A stretch of 64,000 bases of DNA from an uncultured Tateyamaria sp. (GCF_947496075.1 NZ_CANMBJ010000002.1:1340856-1404855); one strand, 5' to 3'; positions 36,182-45,328 are shown, numbered from the stretch's first letter. Notes: generated by a model from the letters alone, not told the origin. Program-made: numbers and translations.

Positions 36182-36910
36182 CTACCCTTCCGTTGCTGTC
36201 ACGACAATTACCGACACATTGTCTGGCGCGCCTGCATCCAACGCCGCCTGCAACAATCGCGCTGCCGTGGCATTGTCGGGCCTGTTCAACATCATTGTGT
36301 CCGCAAGTTTGGTATCTTCCACAGCACCGCTTAAGCCGTCACTGCACAGCAGCAGCCTGTCTGCTGACTGGAGAGGCAAGACAAATGTATCGACGTCAAC
36401 ATCCGGCTCCGCGCCAATGGCGCGTGTAACCACATTCCGCTCAGGGTGCGACCGTTCTGCCTCTTTGCTGAGGACACCCTGATCAATCAATTCCTGGATG
36501 TGGCTATGGTCCTTGGTCATTTGCTTCAATTGACCCTGCCGCCACAAGTAAATCCGGCTGTCACCCACCCAAGCGCAATAAGCTACGTTTGCGTCCATGA
36601 ACGCGGCAACGACTGTCGCTCCCATGACTGTCCCGTCGGCTGCCGCAAAAACTGCCTGATTGCTTCGCTGAAGAGTTTCGACCAGACACACCTCTGGATC
36701 ATCTGTACGGGTCAAGGTCGCAAGGCTGTCGATCACCATGTCTGCGGCGACATCGCCGTGCCCGTGGCCTCCCATTCCGTCAGCCACCGCCCAAAGTTCT
36801 CCATTCGGATCGATCAGTATCGCGTCTTCGTTTCGATCTCGCACCAGTCCCTTGTGCGTGAATCCCGCACCCGTGATGCGCAACGGCGCAAGTGTTGAGG
36901 CCGATCTCAA
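36182..36910 (-). CDS. pppA: T6SS PP2C-type phosphatase PppA
   Basis: The 242-residue protein has all PP2C metal-binding motifs: GLVRDRNEDAILI, WAVADGMGGHGHGDVAA, LLCSDGLSG and APDNVSVIVV. It is a cytoplasmic Mn/Mg-dependent phosphatase that dephosphorylates the FHA protein and counteracts PpkA. The only workable start in this frame is TTG 36910, because a TGA lies 18 nt further upstream at about 36929-36931. It heads the leftward operon pppA, M15 peptidase, TssM-like, vgrG and is divergent from the OmpA-family gene. Confidence 0.9.
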   Translation of the reverse strand: MRSASTLAPLRITGAGFTHKGLVRDRNEDAILIDPNGELWAVADGMGGHGHGDVAADMVIDSLATLTRTDDPEVCLVETLQRSNQAVFAAADGTVMGATVVAAFMDANVAYCAWVGDSRIYLWRQGQLKQMTKDHSHIQELIDQGVLSKEAERSHPERNVVTRAIGAEPDVDVDTFVLPLQSADRLLLCSDGLSGAVEDTKLADTMMLNRPDNATAARLLQAALDAGAPDNVSVIVVTATEG

Positions 36911-36995
36911 GAGCGCTCCGCAACAGTGTCAGGTTTTGCCCGAAATAGGAGCAATTCTGGTCTGTACATTTGAAAAAACCGAAGCCGGCAAAACG

Positions 36996-37024
36996 TTGAA
37001 ATTTTCCCGATGCTACAGTATTCT
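36996..37024 (+). promoter_or_regulatory. Candidate promoter for the OmpA-family gene
   Basis: TTGAAA at 36996-37001 and TATTCT at 37019-37024 are separated by 17 bp, the optimal spacing for a housekeeping sigma factor promoter. They lie 38 bp before the ATG at 37062, in the 151-bp divergent region shared with pppA. Prediction only. Confidence 0.4.
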
Positions 37025-37061
37025 GGGGATATACCCTAACGATTTTCTTTTTGGTGATACT

Positions 37062-37778
37062 ATGCGCACAATCTCTGCCGCGGCAGCGGCGCTTCTTTGT
37101 TTGACTGGACCGCTGATAGCCCAATCGCTTGATACAAGCGACATTATGGAACGGTTCCAAGCACAACGTGACGCCTTCAGCGGTGCGACCGAGAATGGTC
37201 CGACGCGGAACCTTATTTTGATGACCGTGGACGATCTGGATGTCGAAGCTCAGGTCGACAGCCCAACCTTGGGCACGCCCCAAGCCTCGACCGAGCTTCA
37301 ACCTCTGACACCAGCACCGCTGGACGATACGCAAACAACGGCGATCACAGGTTTGAATCCGCCAACGGCACCCAATGCGGAGAACGCGCCTCAGATCGCC
37401 TCTGCAAACGCACCGGTTGCAACATACGGCAAACTTGCGGAAGAATTGCAGGTCAATCTCTTTATCAATTTTGCCTTTGATAGCGCCGCGATTGGGGCGG
37501 ACCAGACCCAGATCTTGGATGAAATGTGCGTCGTTATGCGCGACAGCGACATAAAGGTCTTCCAGATTGTCGGACACACGGATTCTGCTGGGTCGGATGC
37601 GTACAACGAACGTTTATCCCGACTGAGGGCTGAAGAGGTTGGTAGATACCTGACCGCAAGCTGTGGCATTCAGAGCAATCGCCTGACCACCTTGGGACTT
37701 GGTGAACGCTTTCCGCACAACACTGAAAACACCCGTGCTGACGAAAACCGCCGTGTGGAATTCCAAGCCCTCAGCTGA
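37062..37778 (+). CDS. OmpA-family peptidoglycan-binding protein
   Basis: The 238-residue protein has a Sec signal peptide (MRTISAAAAALLCLTGPLIA, cleavage after IAQ likely), a low-complexity middle rich in Pro/Ala/Thr, and a C-terminal OmpA domain (about 125-238). The domain contains FINFAFDSAAIGADQTQILD, IVGHTDSAGSDAYNERLSRL and the terminal NRRVEF. It should bind peptidoglycan in the periplasm. It is the last gene beside the T6SS locus and divergent from pppA, so it may support the T6SS envelope complex, although many OmpA-like proteins are unrelated. The ATG at 37062 is chosen because a longer frame back to 36738 would overlap pppA entirely. Confidence 0.8.
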   Translation: MRTISAAAAALLCLTGPLIAQSLDTSDIMERFQAQRDAFSGATENGPTRNLILMTVDDLDVEAQVDSPTLGTPQASTELQPLTPAPLDDTQTTAITGLNPPTAPNAENAPQIASANAPVATYGKLAEELQVNLFINFAFDSAAIGADQTQILDEMCVVMRDSDIKVFQIVGHTDSAGSDAYNERLSRLRAEEVGRYLTASCGIQSNRLTTLGLGERFPHNTENTRADENRRVEFQALS

Positions 37779-37948
37779 CAGTGGATCTTTGCTGCGTCAG
37801 GCTGGCAGGTCCGCTTGAATGATGGTTTGCGGGCCTGGTTCGGCTGGCAATAACAGACAACCCATCGAATATCAGGCTCGGACAAAATTTGAGCGCCGTT
37901 ATGAAATTAAGCATTAAATATCAATATATTACAAGATTAAACTCACCG
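37779..37948. other. Convergent intergenic region, OmpA-like gene and phoB
   Basis: 170 bases between two convergent genes. The part near 37900-37940 is AT-rich. No strong hairpin followed by a T run, and no ORF with coding character, was seen. Confidence 0.4.
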
Positions 37949-38638
37949 TCAACCGAGTGCGTATCCAGCTCCTCGAACTGTGCGGACAGGGTCGGTTCCA
38001 CCAAAGTATGTAAGCGCTTTGCGCAGACGGCCAATGTGCACGTCAACCGTCCTTGTATCCACGTAAATGTCACGGCCCCACACCCGGTCCAGCAATTGCT
38101 CCCGGCTCCACACCCGTCCTGGTTTTTCCATAAATGTACTCAATAGCCTGAACTCTGTCGGGCCTAACTTCAGCTCGTCCCGACCGCGCGTGACCTTATG
38201 GCTTTCCGAGTCCAGCACGATGTCATCAAACTCCAGTCTCTGACCAACAGTCGCAGGCCGCACGCGCCGCAACTGGCTGCGCACCCGCGCCATGAGTTCA
38301 ATCACCGAGTATGGTTTGACCACGTAGTCATCCGCGCCGGTTTCAAGCCCACGTACCTTGTCGACCTCTTCTGTTCTGGCAGACAACATGATCACGGGAA
38401 TGCTGCGGGTCTCAGGCTTGATCTTAAGCCTGCGGCAGACTTCAATCCCTGACAGGTTTGGCATCATCCAATCCAGCACGATGATATCCGGCATATCCTC
38501 GTCCACGAGCAACAGCGCTTCTTCACCGTTTTGCGCGCGGCTGACGGCAAAACCCTCAGCCTCCAAATTGTACGCTAGCACCTCTCGTTGTGCTGGCTCA
38601 TCTTCGACAACCAGAACTCGGGGCTGATCGACGGACAT
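37949..38638 (-). CDS. phoB: Phosphate regulon response regulator PhoB
   Basis: The 229-residue OmpR-family regulator has a receiver domain with acidic pocket VVEDE (10-14), phosphoacceptor Asp56 (DIIVLDWMMP) and the switch Lys in YVVKPYS. The winged-helix DNA-binding domain (about 130-229) carries LGPTEFRLLSTFMEKPGRVW and DTRTVDVHIGRLRKAL. Phosphorylated by PhoR under phosphate limitation, it binds PHO boxes such as those at 44207-44235. It is the last gene of the phoR-pst-phoU-phoB group, 12 nt after phoU. Confidence 0.96.
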   Translation of the reverse strand: MSVDQPRVLVVEDEPAQREVLAYNLEAEGFAVSRAQNGEEALLLVDEDMPDIIVLDWMMPNLSGIEVCRRLKIKPETRSIPVIMLSARTEEVDKVRGLETGADDYVVKPYSVIELMARVRSQLRRVRPATVGQRLEFDDIVLDSESHKVTRGRDELKLGPTEFRLLSTFMEKPGRVWSREQLLDRVWGRDIYVDTRTVDVHIGRLRKALTYFGGTDPVRTVRGAGYALG

Positions 38639-38650
38639 CTGCCTTGTCTC

Positions 38651-39352
38651 CTAAGCCTGAACGGATGTTTTGTCCGCCTTCTGGCGGTTTTCTTCCGGGG
38701 TCGATCCGGTCACCAAATAGACGACCTGCTCTGCAATCGACGTCACATGGTCGCCCATGCGTTCAATGTTCTTCGCGATGAAATGCAGGTGCATGCAAGC
38801 CGTGATGTTGCGCGGATCCTCCATCATGAATGTCAGGAATTCGCGAAACAGCGCATTGTACATCTGGTCGACTTCGGCGTCGCGATCAATCACGTCCTGA
38901 GCCAGTTCGGCATCGCGTGCCACATAGGAGTCCAATGCATCTTTCAGCATGCGCTCCACTTCTTTCGCCATGCGGCGCAAGGCACCTGCACTGTCGTTCA
39001 CTGGCGCCATCTGGGACAGAACGCTTGTGCGCTTACCCATGTTTTTTGCATAATCTCCAATACGTTCCAGGTTGGCGCTCACCTTGATGACGGACAACAG
39101 AAGTCGTAGGTCGATTGCCGTCGGCGCGCGAAGAGCAATCACGCGCGCGGCTTCCTCATTGATCAACTCTTCCAGCTCATCAATTGCCTTGTCGCCTTTG
39201 CGAACCTGTTCCGCCCGCTCTTCATCGCGGGTTTCCAGACTGATGGCGGCCTCAAGAATTGCGTTTTCAACCAAGCCGCCCATCTTCATGATCTGCGCCT
39301 GGATCGCTTCAAGGTCCCTGTCAAAGGCCGATGCGATGTGTTGGTCTTGCAT
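38651..39352 (-). CDS. phoU: Phosphate signalling protein PhoU
   Basis: The 233-residue all-helical protein begins HIASAFDRDLEAIQAQIMKM and contains two PhoU repeats with KGDKAIDELEELINEEAARV, LIRLLLSVIKVSANLERIGD-like LRLLLSVIKVSANLERIGDY and the second-repeat HFIAKNIERMGDHVTSIAEQ. PhoU links the PstSCAB transporter to PhoR and represses the regulon when phosphate is plentiful. It lies 11 nt after pstB. Confidence 0.95.
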   Translation of the reverse strand: MQDQHIASAFDRDLEAIQAQIMKMGGLVENAILEAAISLETRDEERAEQVRKGDKAIDELEELINEEAARVIALRAPTAIDLRLLLSVIKVSANLERIGDYAKNMGKRTSVLSQMAPVNDSAGALRRMAKEVERMLKDALDSYVARDAELAQDVIDRDAEVDQMYNALFREFLTFMMEDPRNITACMHLHFIAKNIERMGDHVTSIAEQVVYLVTGSTPEENRQKADKTSVQA

Positions 39353-39363
39353 GGGTCTGCTCC

Positions 39364-40161
39364 TTAGCCGATGCGGCCAGTGATATAGCTTTCGGTGCGT
39401 GGATCGACGGGATTGGTAAATATCTGACCCGTCTCACCGTATTCAACAAGGTTGCCGAGGTGAAAGAATGCCGTCTTCTGGCTGACCCGTGCGGCCTGCT
39501 GCATGGAGTGCGTGACAATCACCACAGAGTAGCTTTGGCGTAACTCGTCGATCAGTTCTTCGATCTGAGCGGTTGCAATTGGGTCAAGCGCCGAACAAGG
39601 TTCATCCATCAGCAGCACTTCTGGTTCGGTCGCAACGGCACGCGCGATGCACAGGCGCTGCTGCTGGCCACCGGACAAGCCGGTACCTGGCGCATCCAAA
39701 CGGTCTTTTACCTCATCCCAGATCGCACCACGACGCAAAGATTTCTCAACCAATTCATCCAGTTCCGCCTTGTTCTTTGCAAGTCCGTGTATGCGCGGGC
39801 CATAGGCTACGTTGTCATAGATGGACTTAGGGAATGGGTTCGGTTTCTGAAAAACCATACCCACCTTCGCACGCAACTGCACCGGATCAACCTTGGCGTC
39901 ATAGATGTCTTCACCGTCGATATGGATGTCACCCACCACACGACACACATCAATTGTATCGTTCATCCTGTTGATACAGCGAAGAAATGTTGATTTTCCA
40001 CAGCCTGATGGACCGATAAATGCAGTGACGGTCTTGTCGTCGATTTCGACATCCACGTCCTTGATGGCGTGATTGTCCCCGTAGTAGACCTGCACACCTT
40101 TGGCCGCGATCTTGACGTCGTTTGTGTCCACGTCTCTCTCCAGAATTCTCATGTCATTCAT
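39364..40161 (-). CDS. pstB: Phosphate ABC transporter ATP-binding protein PstB
   Basis: The 265-residue ATPase has Walker [14 protein letters not shown], the signature [14 protein letters not shown], Walker [14 protein letters not shown] and the switch [10 protein letters not shown]. The segment INRMNDTI and the C-terminal [20 protein letters not shown] are specific to PstB. It energises high-affinity phosphate import by PstA/PstC. It is 9 nt after pstA. Confidence 0.97.
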   Translation of the reverse strand: MNDMRILERDVDTNDVKIAAKGVQVYYGDNHAIKDVDVEIDDKTVTAFIGPSGCGKSTFLRCINRMNDTIDVCRVVGDIHIDGEDIYDAKVDPVQLRAKVGMVFQKPNPFPKSIYDNVAYGPRIHGLAKNKAELDELVEKSLRRGAIWDEVKDRLDAPGTGLSGGQQQRLCIARAVATEPEVLLMDEPCSALDPIATAQIEELIDELRQSYSVVIVTHSMQQAARVSQKTAFFHLGNLVEYGETGQIFTNPVDPRTESYITGRIG

Positions 40162-40170
40162 GGTAGCCTC

Positions 40171-41499
40171 CTACCAGCGGCGTTCGAACCGGCGCCGCAG
40201 GATAACGGCGATGGTGTTCATGGTGATCAGGAACAGCAACAGCACAATGATGCCGCCCCAGGCCTTTTCGGTAAAGACCGCGTCGGACCGCGCGGCCCAG
40301 TTGTAGATTTGTGCCGGCACCGCCGAGTTTGGCTCAATGAAACCCTCGACAAATGTGCCCGGGTATCGCGCAACAAAGCCAACCATCCCAATCAGCAGCA
40401 GCGGCGCGGTTTCACCAAGAGCTTGGGCCAAGCCAATGATAGTACCTGTCAGAATACCCGGTGCGGCCAATGGCAGAACGTGATGAAACACCGCTTGCAT
40501 TTTCGAGGCCCCTACCCCCAGTGCCGCATCCCGGATCGACGGAGGCACGGCCTTGAGCGATGCGCGGGTCGAGATGATGATCGTCGGCAGCGTCATCAGC
40601 GTCAGCACCAGGCCGCCAACCAGCGGCGCTGATTGCGGCAGATGTGCGAACTGGATGAACACGGCAAGACCCAGAATACCGAACACAATGGACGGTACGG
40701 CGGCCAGGTTCGAGATGTTGACCTCGATGAAGTCGGTAAATCGGTTCTTTGGTGCGAACTCTTCCAGGTAAATCGACGCAGCCACCCCAATCGGTAGGCT
40801 CAGGACGAGAACAACCAGCATCATGAAGAAAGAGCCCAGCACCGAAGCACCAATTCCCGCTCCACCGGGGTTGTCCACACCCGTATCCACGCCAGTAAGG
40901 AAGTTCCAGTTGAATACCTGCTTGATCAAACCTGCGTCACGCATAGCGTCGATCAGGTCGAAATCCTCAGGCATGAAGAAGCGGTTGCCGCTTTGCAGGT
41001 CTTCACGTGCGAATGTGCCCTTCAGATAGCGATCCACACGCGATGCTGCTGCGAGTTCGAAGGAAACAGATGCCTCCAATTGATCTTCATTGGCACGGTA
41101 AAATTTACGCAAATCGCCGCCAACCTTACCAAGAAGACGTTCGATGGCCTTCTCATCGAATTCGATCTCGACACCTTCGCTCTCCATTGTTTGGGTCAGA
41201 GAAGTGACGAAATAATCGGTGTAAATACCGGTTTTCAGCAACGCTTTTTCGGCGGCGTCATATTGCTCTTGTGTCAGCGTGAACGGCACCTCGACGACAG
41301 CTTGCCGGAAAGCGGGTAGACCTGAACTCAGGATTGCAGCCAGCAGTGCCACAAGGAAGAAAAGGCCCGTAAAGATTGCAGCGATGCCATAGGCACGGAA
41401 GCGACGCTCGGAGGCATTGCGTTTCTTGGTGCGCGCGTCCTCGTGTATCAGCGACCGGGATGGGCGTGCGCTTTCGGGGGTCATTGTTGCGTCAGTCAT
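40171..41499 (-). CDS. pstA: Phosphate ABC transporter permease PstA, long form
   Basis: The 442-residue permease has an N-terminal DUF3333-type extension (about 35-200) with one transmembrane helix (IAAIFTGLFFLVALLAAILS) and a periplasmic loop. The usual PstA core follows with FMMLVVLVLSLPIGVAASIY, the EAA-type loop (SLKAVPPSIRDAALGVGASK) and LAQALGETAPLLLIGMVGF. PstA is usually about 280-300 residues in enterobacteria; the longer form is normal in alphaproteobacteria. Its ATG overlaps the pstC stop by one base. Confidence 0.94.
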   Translation of the reverse strand: MTDATMTPESARPSRSLIHEDARTKKRNASERRFRAYGIAAIFTGLFFLVALLAAILSSGLPAFRQAVVEVPFTLTQEQYDAAEKALLKTGIYTDYFVTSLTQTMESEGVEIEFDEKAIERLLGKVGGDLRKFYRANEDQLEASVSFELAAASRVDRYLKGTFAREDLQSGNRFFMPEDFDLIDAMRDAGLIKQVFNWNFLTGVDTGVDNPGGAGIGASVLGSFFMMLVVLVLSLPIGVAASIYLEEFAPKNRFTDFIEVNISNLAAVPSIVFGILGLAVFIQFAHLPQSAPLVGGLVLTLMTLPTIIISTRASLKAVPPSIRDAALGVGASKMQAVFHHVLPLAAPGILTGTIIGLAQALGETAPLLLIGMVGFVARYPGTFVEGFIEPNSAVPAQIYNWAARSDAVFTEKAWGGIIVLLLFLITMNTIAVILRRRFERRW

Positions 41500-42971
41500 T
41501 ACTCATACTGCTCCCGATACTTGCGCACGATGTAGAGGGCAAAGACATTGAGCCCGAGCGTCATGATGAAAAGGGTCATGCCAAGGGCAAAGGCGACAAG
41601 TGCCTCGGGTGAGGCAAAGTCGCTGTCGCCCGTCAGCTGCGACACGATTTTGGCGGTCACGGTTGTCATGGCTTCGAAAGGGTTGAGGCTGAGCCGGGCT
41701 GCTGCCCCTGCCCCCAGCACAACGATCATCGTCTCGCCAATGGCGCGGCTGGCTGCCAGCAGGATGGCACCAACGATGCCTGGCAAAGCTGCGGGCAGTA
41801 CGACCTGCTTGATGGTCTCGGATTTTGTCGCGCCCAGCCCGTACGAGCCATCGCGCATGGCTTGCGGAACCGCATTGATGATGTCGTCAGACAAAGAGCT
41901 GACAAATGGGATCAACATAATGCCCATGGCGAGGCCCGCAGTCAGCACGGCCCGTTGTCCCTGCATCCATCCCAGACCATTGTCACCAAACACCGACAAC
42001 AGAATTGGGCCAATGGTCAGCAATGCGAACAAACCGTAGACGATGGTGGGAATACCCGCGAGGATCTCAAGCAGCGGCTTGGCAATGCTGCGCATCCTTG
42101 GGCCCGCGTACTCCGACAGATAGATGGCCGCAAAAAGGCCAATGGGAACAGCCACCAGCAAAGCGACCAGTGAAATATAAAGCGTGCCCCACAGCAGGGG
42201 CAGAATCCCAAGGCTCGATGCACCGCCACGGCCGGAGAAGCTGGGTGCCCATTCAAGCAGAAAGAAAAAATCGGATGCCGGGTACAAGCGGAAGAATTCA
42301 ATCGTGTTGAAGATCAACGAAAGAATGATCCCGATTGTTGTGAGGATTGCAACCGAAGCAGCCGCGATCAGAAGTGCCAGAATACCCTGTTCGACCGTGT
42401 TTCGGGCCCGAAAGGACTTGGAGCTCTCCATTGTGCCCCAGGCGGCACCAGCGGCAGCGACAATCAATACTGCGATTGTCATCAGCAGGTTCGATGTCTG
42501 GCTCATTGCGCGGTAAGCTTGAGAGGCCTGTAGTACCGTTTGTGTGATTTGGCCGGTCACGACCTGACCCGCATCTTTCAGCCGCTGCGTAATGTCTTCG
42601 AGATCGGATTCCGCGTTCCGTGCCGTTTCATCATCCAACAGACCTGCGTCTACCGCTTTCGAAAGCCCGTCTGCGGTACGGCGAACATCAGACATAACAA
42701 GACCGATGTTCGACCCTTCGGCGATTTCGCTTTCTGGGATCATCTGAACGATACGGCTGTCGATGAACAGGGACTGCGCGAGCAACCAAAGGATCATCAA
42801 CCCAAGGGCCGGAACAACCGATTTCATAAGAGCGTTGGAGCCATAGTAGATCGGCAGCGAGTGAAGATTTCGGCTGTCGCCACCGGCGCTTACTAGCGCA
42901 CGTCGGCGCCCCATCAAGAACCCAACCGCCGAGATCGTCAGAACAATCAGCGTGAGCCAGATAACAGGCAT
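41499..42971 (-). CDS. pstC: Phosphate ABC transporter permease PstC, long form
   Basis: The 490-residue permease has extra N-terminal membrane segments and a loop (about 1-200), then the PstC core: GILPLLWGTLYISLVALLVA, PIGLFAAIYLSEYAGPRMRS, EILAGIPTIVYGLFALLTIG and the EAA loop (VPQAMRDGSYGLGATKSETI). It forms the inner-membrane phosphate channel with PstA. It is preceded by a 110-nt gap with hairpins after pstS, which may lower its transcript level relative to the binding protein. Confidence 0.94.
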   Translation of the reverse strand: MPVIWLTLIVLTISAVGFLMGRRRALVSAGGDSRNLHSLPIYYGSNALMKSVVPALGLMILWLLAQSLFIDSRIVQMIPESEIAEGSNIGLVMSDVRRTADGLSKAVDAGLLDDETARNAESDLEDITQRLKDAGQVVTGQITQTVLQASQAYRAMSQTSNLLMTIAVLIVAAAGAAWGTMESSKSFRARNTVEQGILALLIAAASVAILTTIGIILSLIFNTIEFFRLYPASDFFFLLEWAPSFSGRGGASSLGILPLLWGTLYISLVALLVAVPIGLFAAIYLSEYAGPRMRSIAKPLLEILAGIPTIVYGLFALLTIGPILLSVFGDNGLGWMQGQRAVLTAGLAMGIMLIPFVSSLSDDIINAVPQAMRDGSYGLGATKSETIKQVVLPAALPGIVGAILLAASRAIGETMIVVLGAGAAARLSLNPFEAMTTVTAKIVSQLTGDSDFASPEALVAFALGMTLFIMTLGLNVFALYIVRKYREQYE

Positions 42972-42991
42972 GTGTCCCCCAAAAATGAAAG

Positions 42992-43045
42992 CCGCACTTT
43001 CGCGGTCTTGTCAGCAGAAACCGGGCAGCAGTTCGTCGCCGCCCG
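42992..43045 (-). terminator. Hairpins between pstS and pstC (possible attenuator)
   Basis: On the minus strand, GGGCGGC and GCUGCCC arms (43022-43029 with 43038-43045, one G-U pair) can form an 8-bp stem downstream of pstS. A smaller CCGC/GCGG stem (42992-42995 with 43002-43005) is followed by CTTTCATTTTT. Together they could act as a partial terminator or mRNA-end protector that leaves pstS more abundant than pstCAB. No experiment supports this here. Confidence 0.4.
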
Positions 43046-43081
43046 ATCTTTTTTTATGGCAGTTCTCAACAATCGCTCAGA

Positions 43082-44122
43082 TTATGAGTTGCTGCCCATT
43101 GTTTCTTCATCAGCGATCATTTGCTGTGTGTCAGCCAGTTCAGGATCGGATACCAGACCGTAAGCCGCCAGCGGACCGTCGGGGCCAGCAACCTCATCGG
43201 CTACAAAGAACTGAGCGTACTCTTTCAGACCTGGGATGACGCCGATGTGGGCTTTCTTGATGTAGAAATACAGCGGACGAGACACCGGGTATTCACCCTT
43301 GGCGATGGTCTCGGTCGTTGGCTCAACACCCGACATTGTAGCCACTTTCAGCTTGTCCGTGTTGTTTTCATAGAACGCCAGACCGAACACGCCGATGGCG
43401 TTGGTATTGGCGTCGATCGAAGCCAGTGTTTCGGTGTAGTCGCCGTCGATGTCGACCGAACGGCCATCTGTGCGGACGCTCAGGCAGGCATCTTCCGCGT
43501 CATCCTCGGTCATACCGCCAGCGATCATGGCTTCCATTGCGCCTGTGGCTTCACAGCCAGCCGCGATTACTTTTTCCTCGAACACCTCACGTGTGCCGTG
43601 TTTGGTGCCGGGGATGAACGCCAGGATGTCAGTCGCAGGCAGGTCCGCGTTGAAGTCGGACCATTGCGTGTGTGGGTTGTCGACCAGCGCACCGTCCAAC
43701 ATGACTTTTGGGGCCAACGCATTGAAGATGTCTGAGGGCGTGAACGCCGTGTATTCGGGTCCCTGGATTTGCGATGCAAAGACGATGCCATCATATCCGA
43801 TGCGCACTTCGATGATGTCCGTCACACCGTTTGCGGCGCAGGCCTTGATTTCCTTGTCACGGATCGCGCGCGATGCATTCGCAATGTCCGTATGCTCGGT
43901 GCCGACGCCTTGGCAGAATCGTTTAAGACCAGCGGAGGAACCACCCGATTCCACAACAGGTGTCGGGAAGTCAAAGTTTTCGCCAAAGGCTTCCGCAACA
44001 ATCGAAGCGTAAGGCAAAACGGTGGACGAACCGGCAACCTGAACCTGGTCGCGCGCTACTGCCGCAGTTGCAGCCATGGCTGAAAGAGCCAGCGCCGACG
44101 TGGTGAGTTTCACAAAGGACAT
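43082..44122 (-). CDS. pstS: Phosphate-binding periplasmic protein PstS
   Basis: The 346-residue protein has a signal peptide (MSFVKLTTSALALSAMAATA, cleavage near AVA-RD) and a PBP-like domain: VQVAGSSTVLPYASIVAEAF, VVESGGSSAGLKRFCQG and DIANASRAI, the phosphate-binding loops of PstS. It delivers phosphate to PstC/PstA. ATG 44122 is preferred over the longer frame from 44182 because AGGAGA lies about 6 nt upstream and the signal peptide starts there. Three PHO-box half-sites lie 85-113 bp upstream. Confidence 0.94.
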   Translation of the reverse strand: MSFVKLTTSALALSAMAATAAVARDQVQVAGSSTVLPYASIVAEAFGENFDFPTPVVESGGSSAGLKRFCQGVGTEHTDIANASRAIRDKEIKACAANGVTDIIEVRIGYDGIVFASQIQGPEYTAFTPSDIFNALAPKVMLDGALVDNPHTQWSDFNADLPATDILAFIPGTKHGTREVFEEKVIAAGCEATGAMEAMIAGGMTEDDAEDACLSVRTDGRSVDIDGDYTETLASIDANTNAIGVFGLAFYENNTDKLKVATMSGVEPTTETIAKGEYPVSRPLYFYIKKAHIGVIPGLKEYAQFFVADEVAGPDGPLAAYGLVSDPELADTQQMIADEETMGSNS

Positions 44123-44206
44123 GAATGTCTCCTGTCTGAGCATTTTCTTAATGATCCCCCCCATGAGGATCTTGGTGCCCATCTAGGCACCGCTCGCAAT
44201 CCTTTT

Positions 44207-44235
44207 GTGACAACTGCGTAACAGTTTTATGACAG
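44207..44235 (-). promoter_or_regulatory. Tandem PHO boxes upstream of pstS
   Basis: Read on the minus strand: CTGTCAT (44235-44229), CTGTTAC (44224-44218) and TTGTCAC (44213-44207), each separated by four bases and repeating every 11 bp. This matches the PhoB half-site consensus CTGTCAT/C and its 11-bp period, with a third half-site. It lies between the phoR stop and pstS and should give PhoB-dependent induction of pstSCAB-phoU-phoB. Confidence 0.9.
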
Positions 44236-44254
44236 CGGGCAATTTGCCGCCGCG

Positions 44255-45316
44255 TCACGCCAAACTTTTTTGTACGGGCAGAATGACGGTAAAGGTTGCG
44301 CCCTCGCCCAACGTGCTTTCGACCCGCAAGCGTCCCCGATGGCGGTTGATGATATGCTTGACGATAGCCAGGCCAAGGCCAGTACCACCAAGCGCGCGGC
44401 TGCGGTGATCATCTGCCCTATAAAACCGCTCCGTAATGCGCGGCAGATGCACAGGATCGATGCCGGGTCCATAGTCTACAATCTGCACCCGTACCCCAGG
44501 TGCACGCAGGGCCGGTTCCCGGGTGCTGGTCATCACGCGAATGGTGACGCGCCCGCCCGATCCACCATATTTAATCGCGTTTTCAGTCAGGTTCGTGAAG
44601 ACTTGTTTCAACTGATCGGCATCCGCAATCAGGTGCACGGTTTCATCGCCGAACTCACGCTCAAGTGTAACGCCAGCTTCCTCGGCAAGTGACCTTAGGG
44701 TTCGCAGCGTGGACTCAAGCACGTCGTTCAAAAATACGACCTCCGTCGGGCGCACGCGTTCGTCGCCCTCCACCCGGTTCAGTGACATCAAGTCCCCGAC
44801 CAGGCGATTCATCCGCTCCGCCTCGTCCTGCATGATGTTCAGAAAGCGCTCAGCCGCCTCCGGATCATTGCGCGCCGGTCCGCGCAGTGTTTCGATGAAC
44901 CCCATAAGCGCAGTCAAAGGCGTGCGTAGCTCGTGACTGACATTGGCGACAAAATCCCGGCGCATTTGGCTGGTTTGCTCGACATGCGTCACATCTTCGA
45001 ACACCAGCATGGCGATACCCGCACTGTCGCGCCCAACACCCCGCACGGCGCGGACGCTCACAGTGTATGTCGTATCCTGCGCACCATCATTGCCAAGATA
45101 ACGCGTGGTCCGTGCCTTACCGTCCTGCAGCGTTGCTTCGATCGCATCGAGCAGTGCAGGCTGGCGCAACATCGTCACATAGTTGCGATCCAACGCCTGT
45201 TGGCCGATCAGTGTGAGCGCCTCGACATTGGCAGCCACGATGCGTTCGGATGCATCAATGGCGAGTGTGGGCAAGGGAAAGGCCGCAAGCAATGCGCCCA
45301 GCACATCGTCACCCAT
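44255..45316 (-). CDS. phoR: Phosphate sensor histidine kinase PhoR, soluble form
   Basis: The 353-residue kinase has a PAS domain (about 10-115), a HisKA domain with His128 (FVANVSHELRTPLTALMGF), and an HATPase domain with N-box NLTENAIKYGG, IVDYGPGI and GGTGLGLAIVKH. Unlike enterobacterial PhoR it has no N-terminal membrane anchor. It phosphorylates PhoB and is controlled by PstSCAB/PhoU. It is 12 nt downstream of a trans-sulfuration enzyme gene and 132 nt upstream of pstS, which has its own PHO-box promoter. Confidence 0.92.
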   Translation of the reverse strand: MGDDVLGALLAAFPLPTLAIDASERIVAANVEALTLIGQQALDRNYVTMLRQPALLDAIEATLQDGKARTTRYLGNDGAQDTTYTVSVRAVRGVGRDSAGIAMLVFEDVTHVEQTSQMRRDFVANVSHELRTPLTALMGFIETLRGPARNDPEAAERFLNIMQDEAERMNRLVGDLMSLNRVEGDERVRPTEVVFLNDVLESTLRTLRSLAEEAGVTLEREFGDETVHLIADADQLKQVFTNLTENAIKYGGSGGRVTIRVMTSTREPALRAPGVRVQIVDYGPGIDPVHLPRITERFYRADDHRSRALGGTGLGLAIVKHIINRHRGRLRVESTLGEGATFTVILPVQKSLA

Positions 45317-45328
45317 CGCCCTGCCCCC

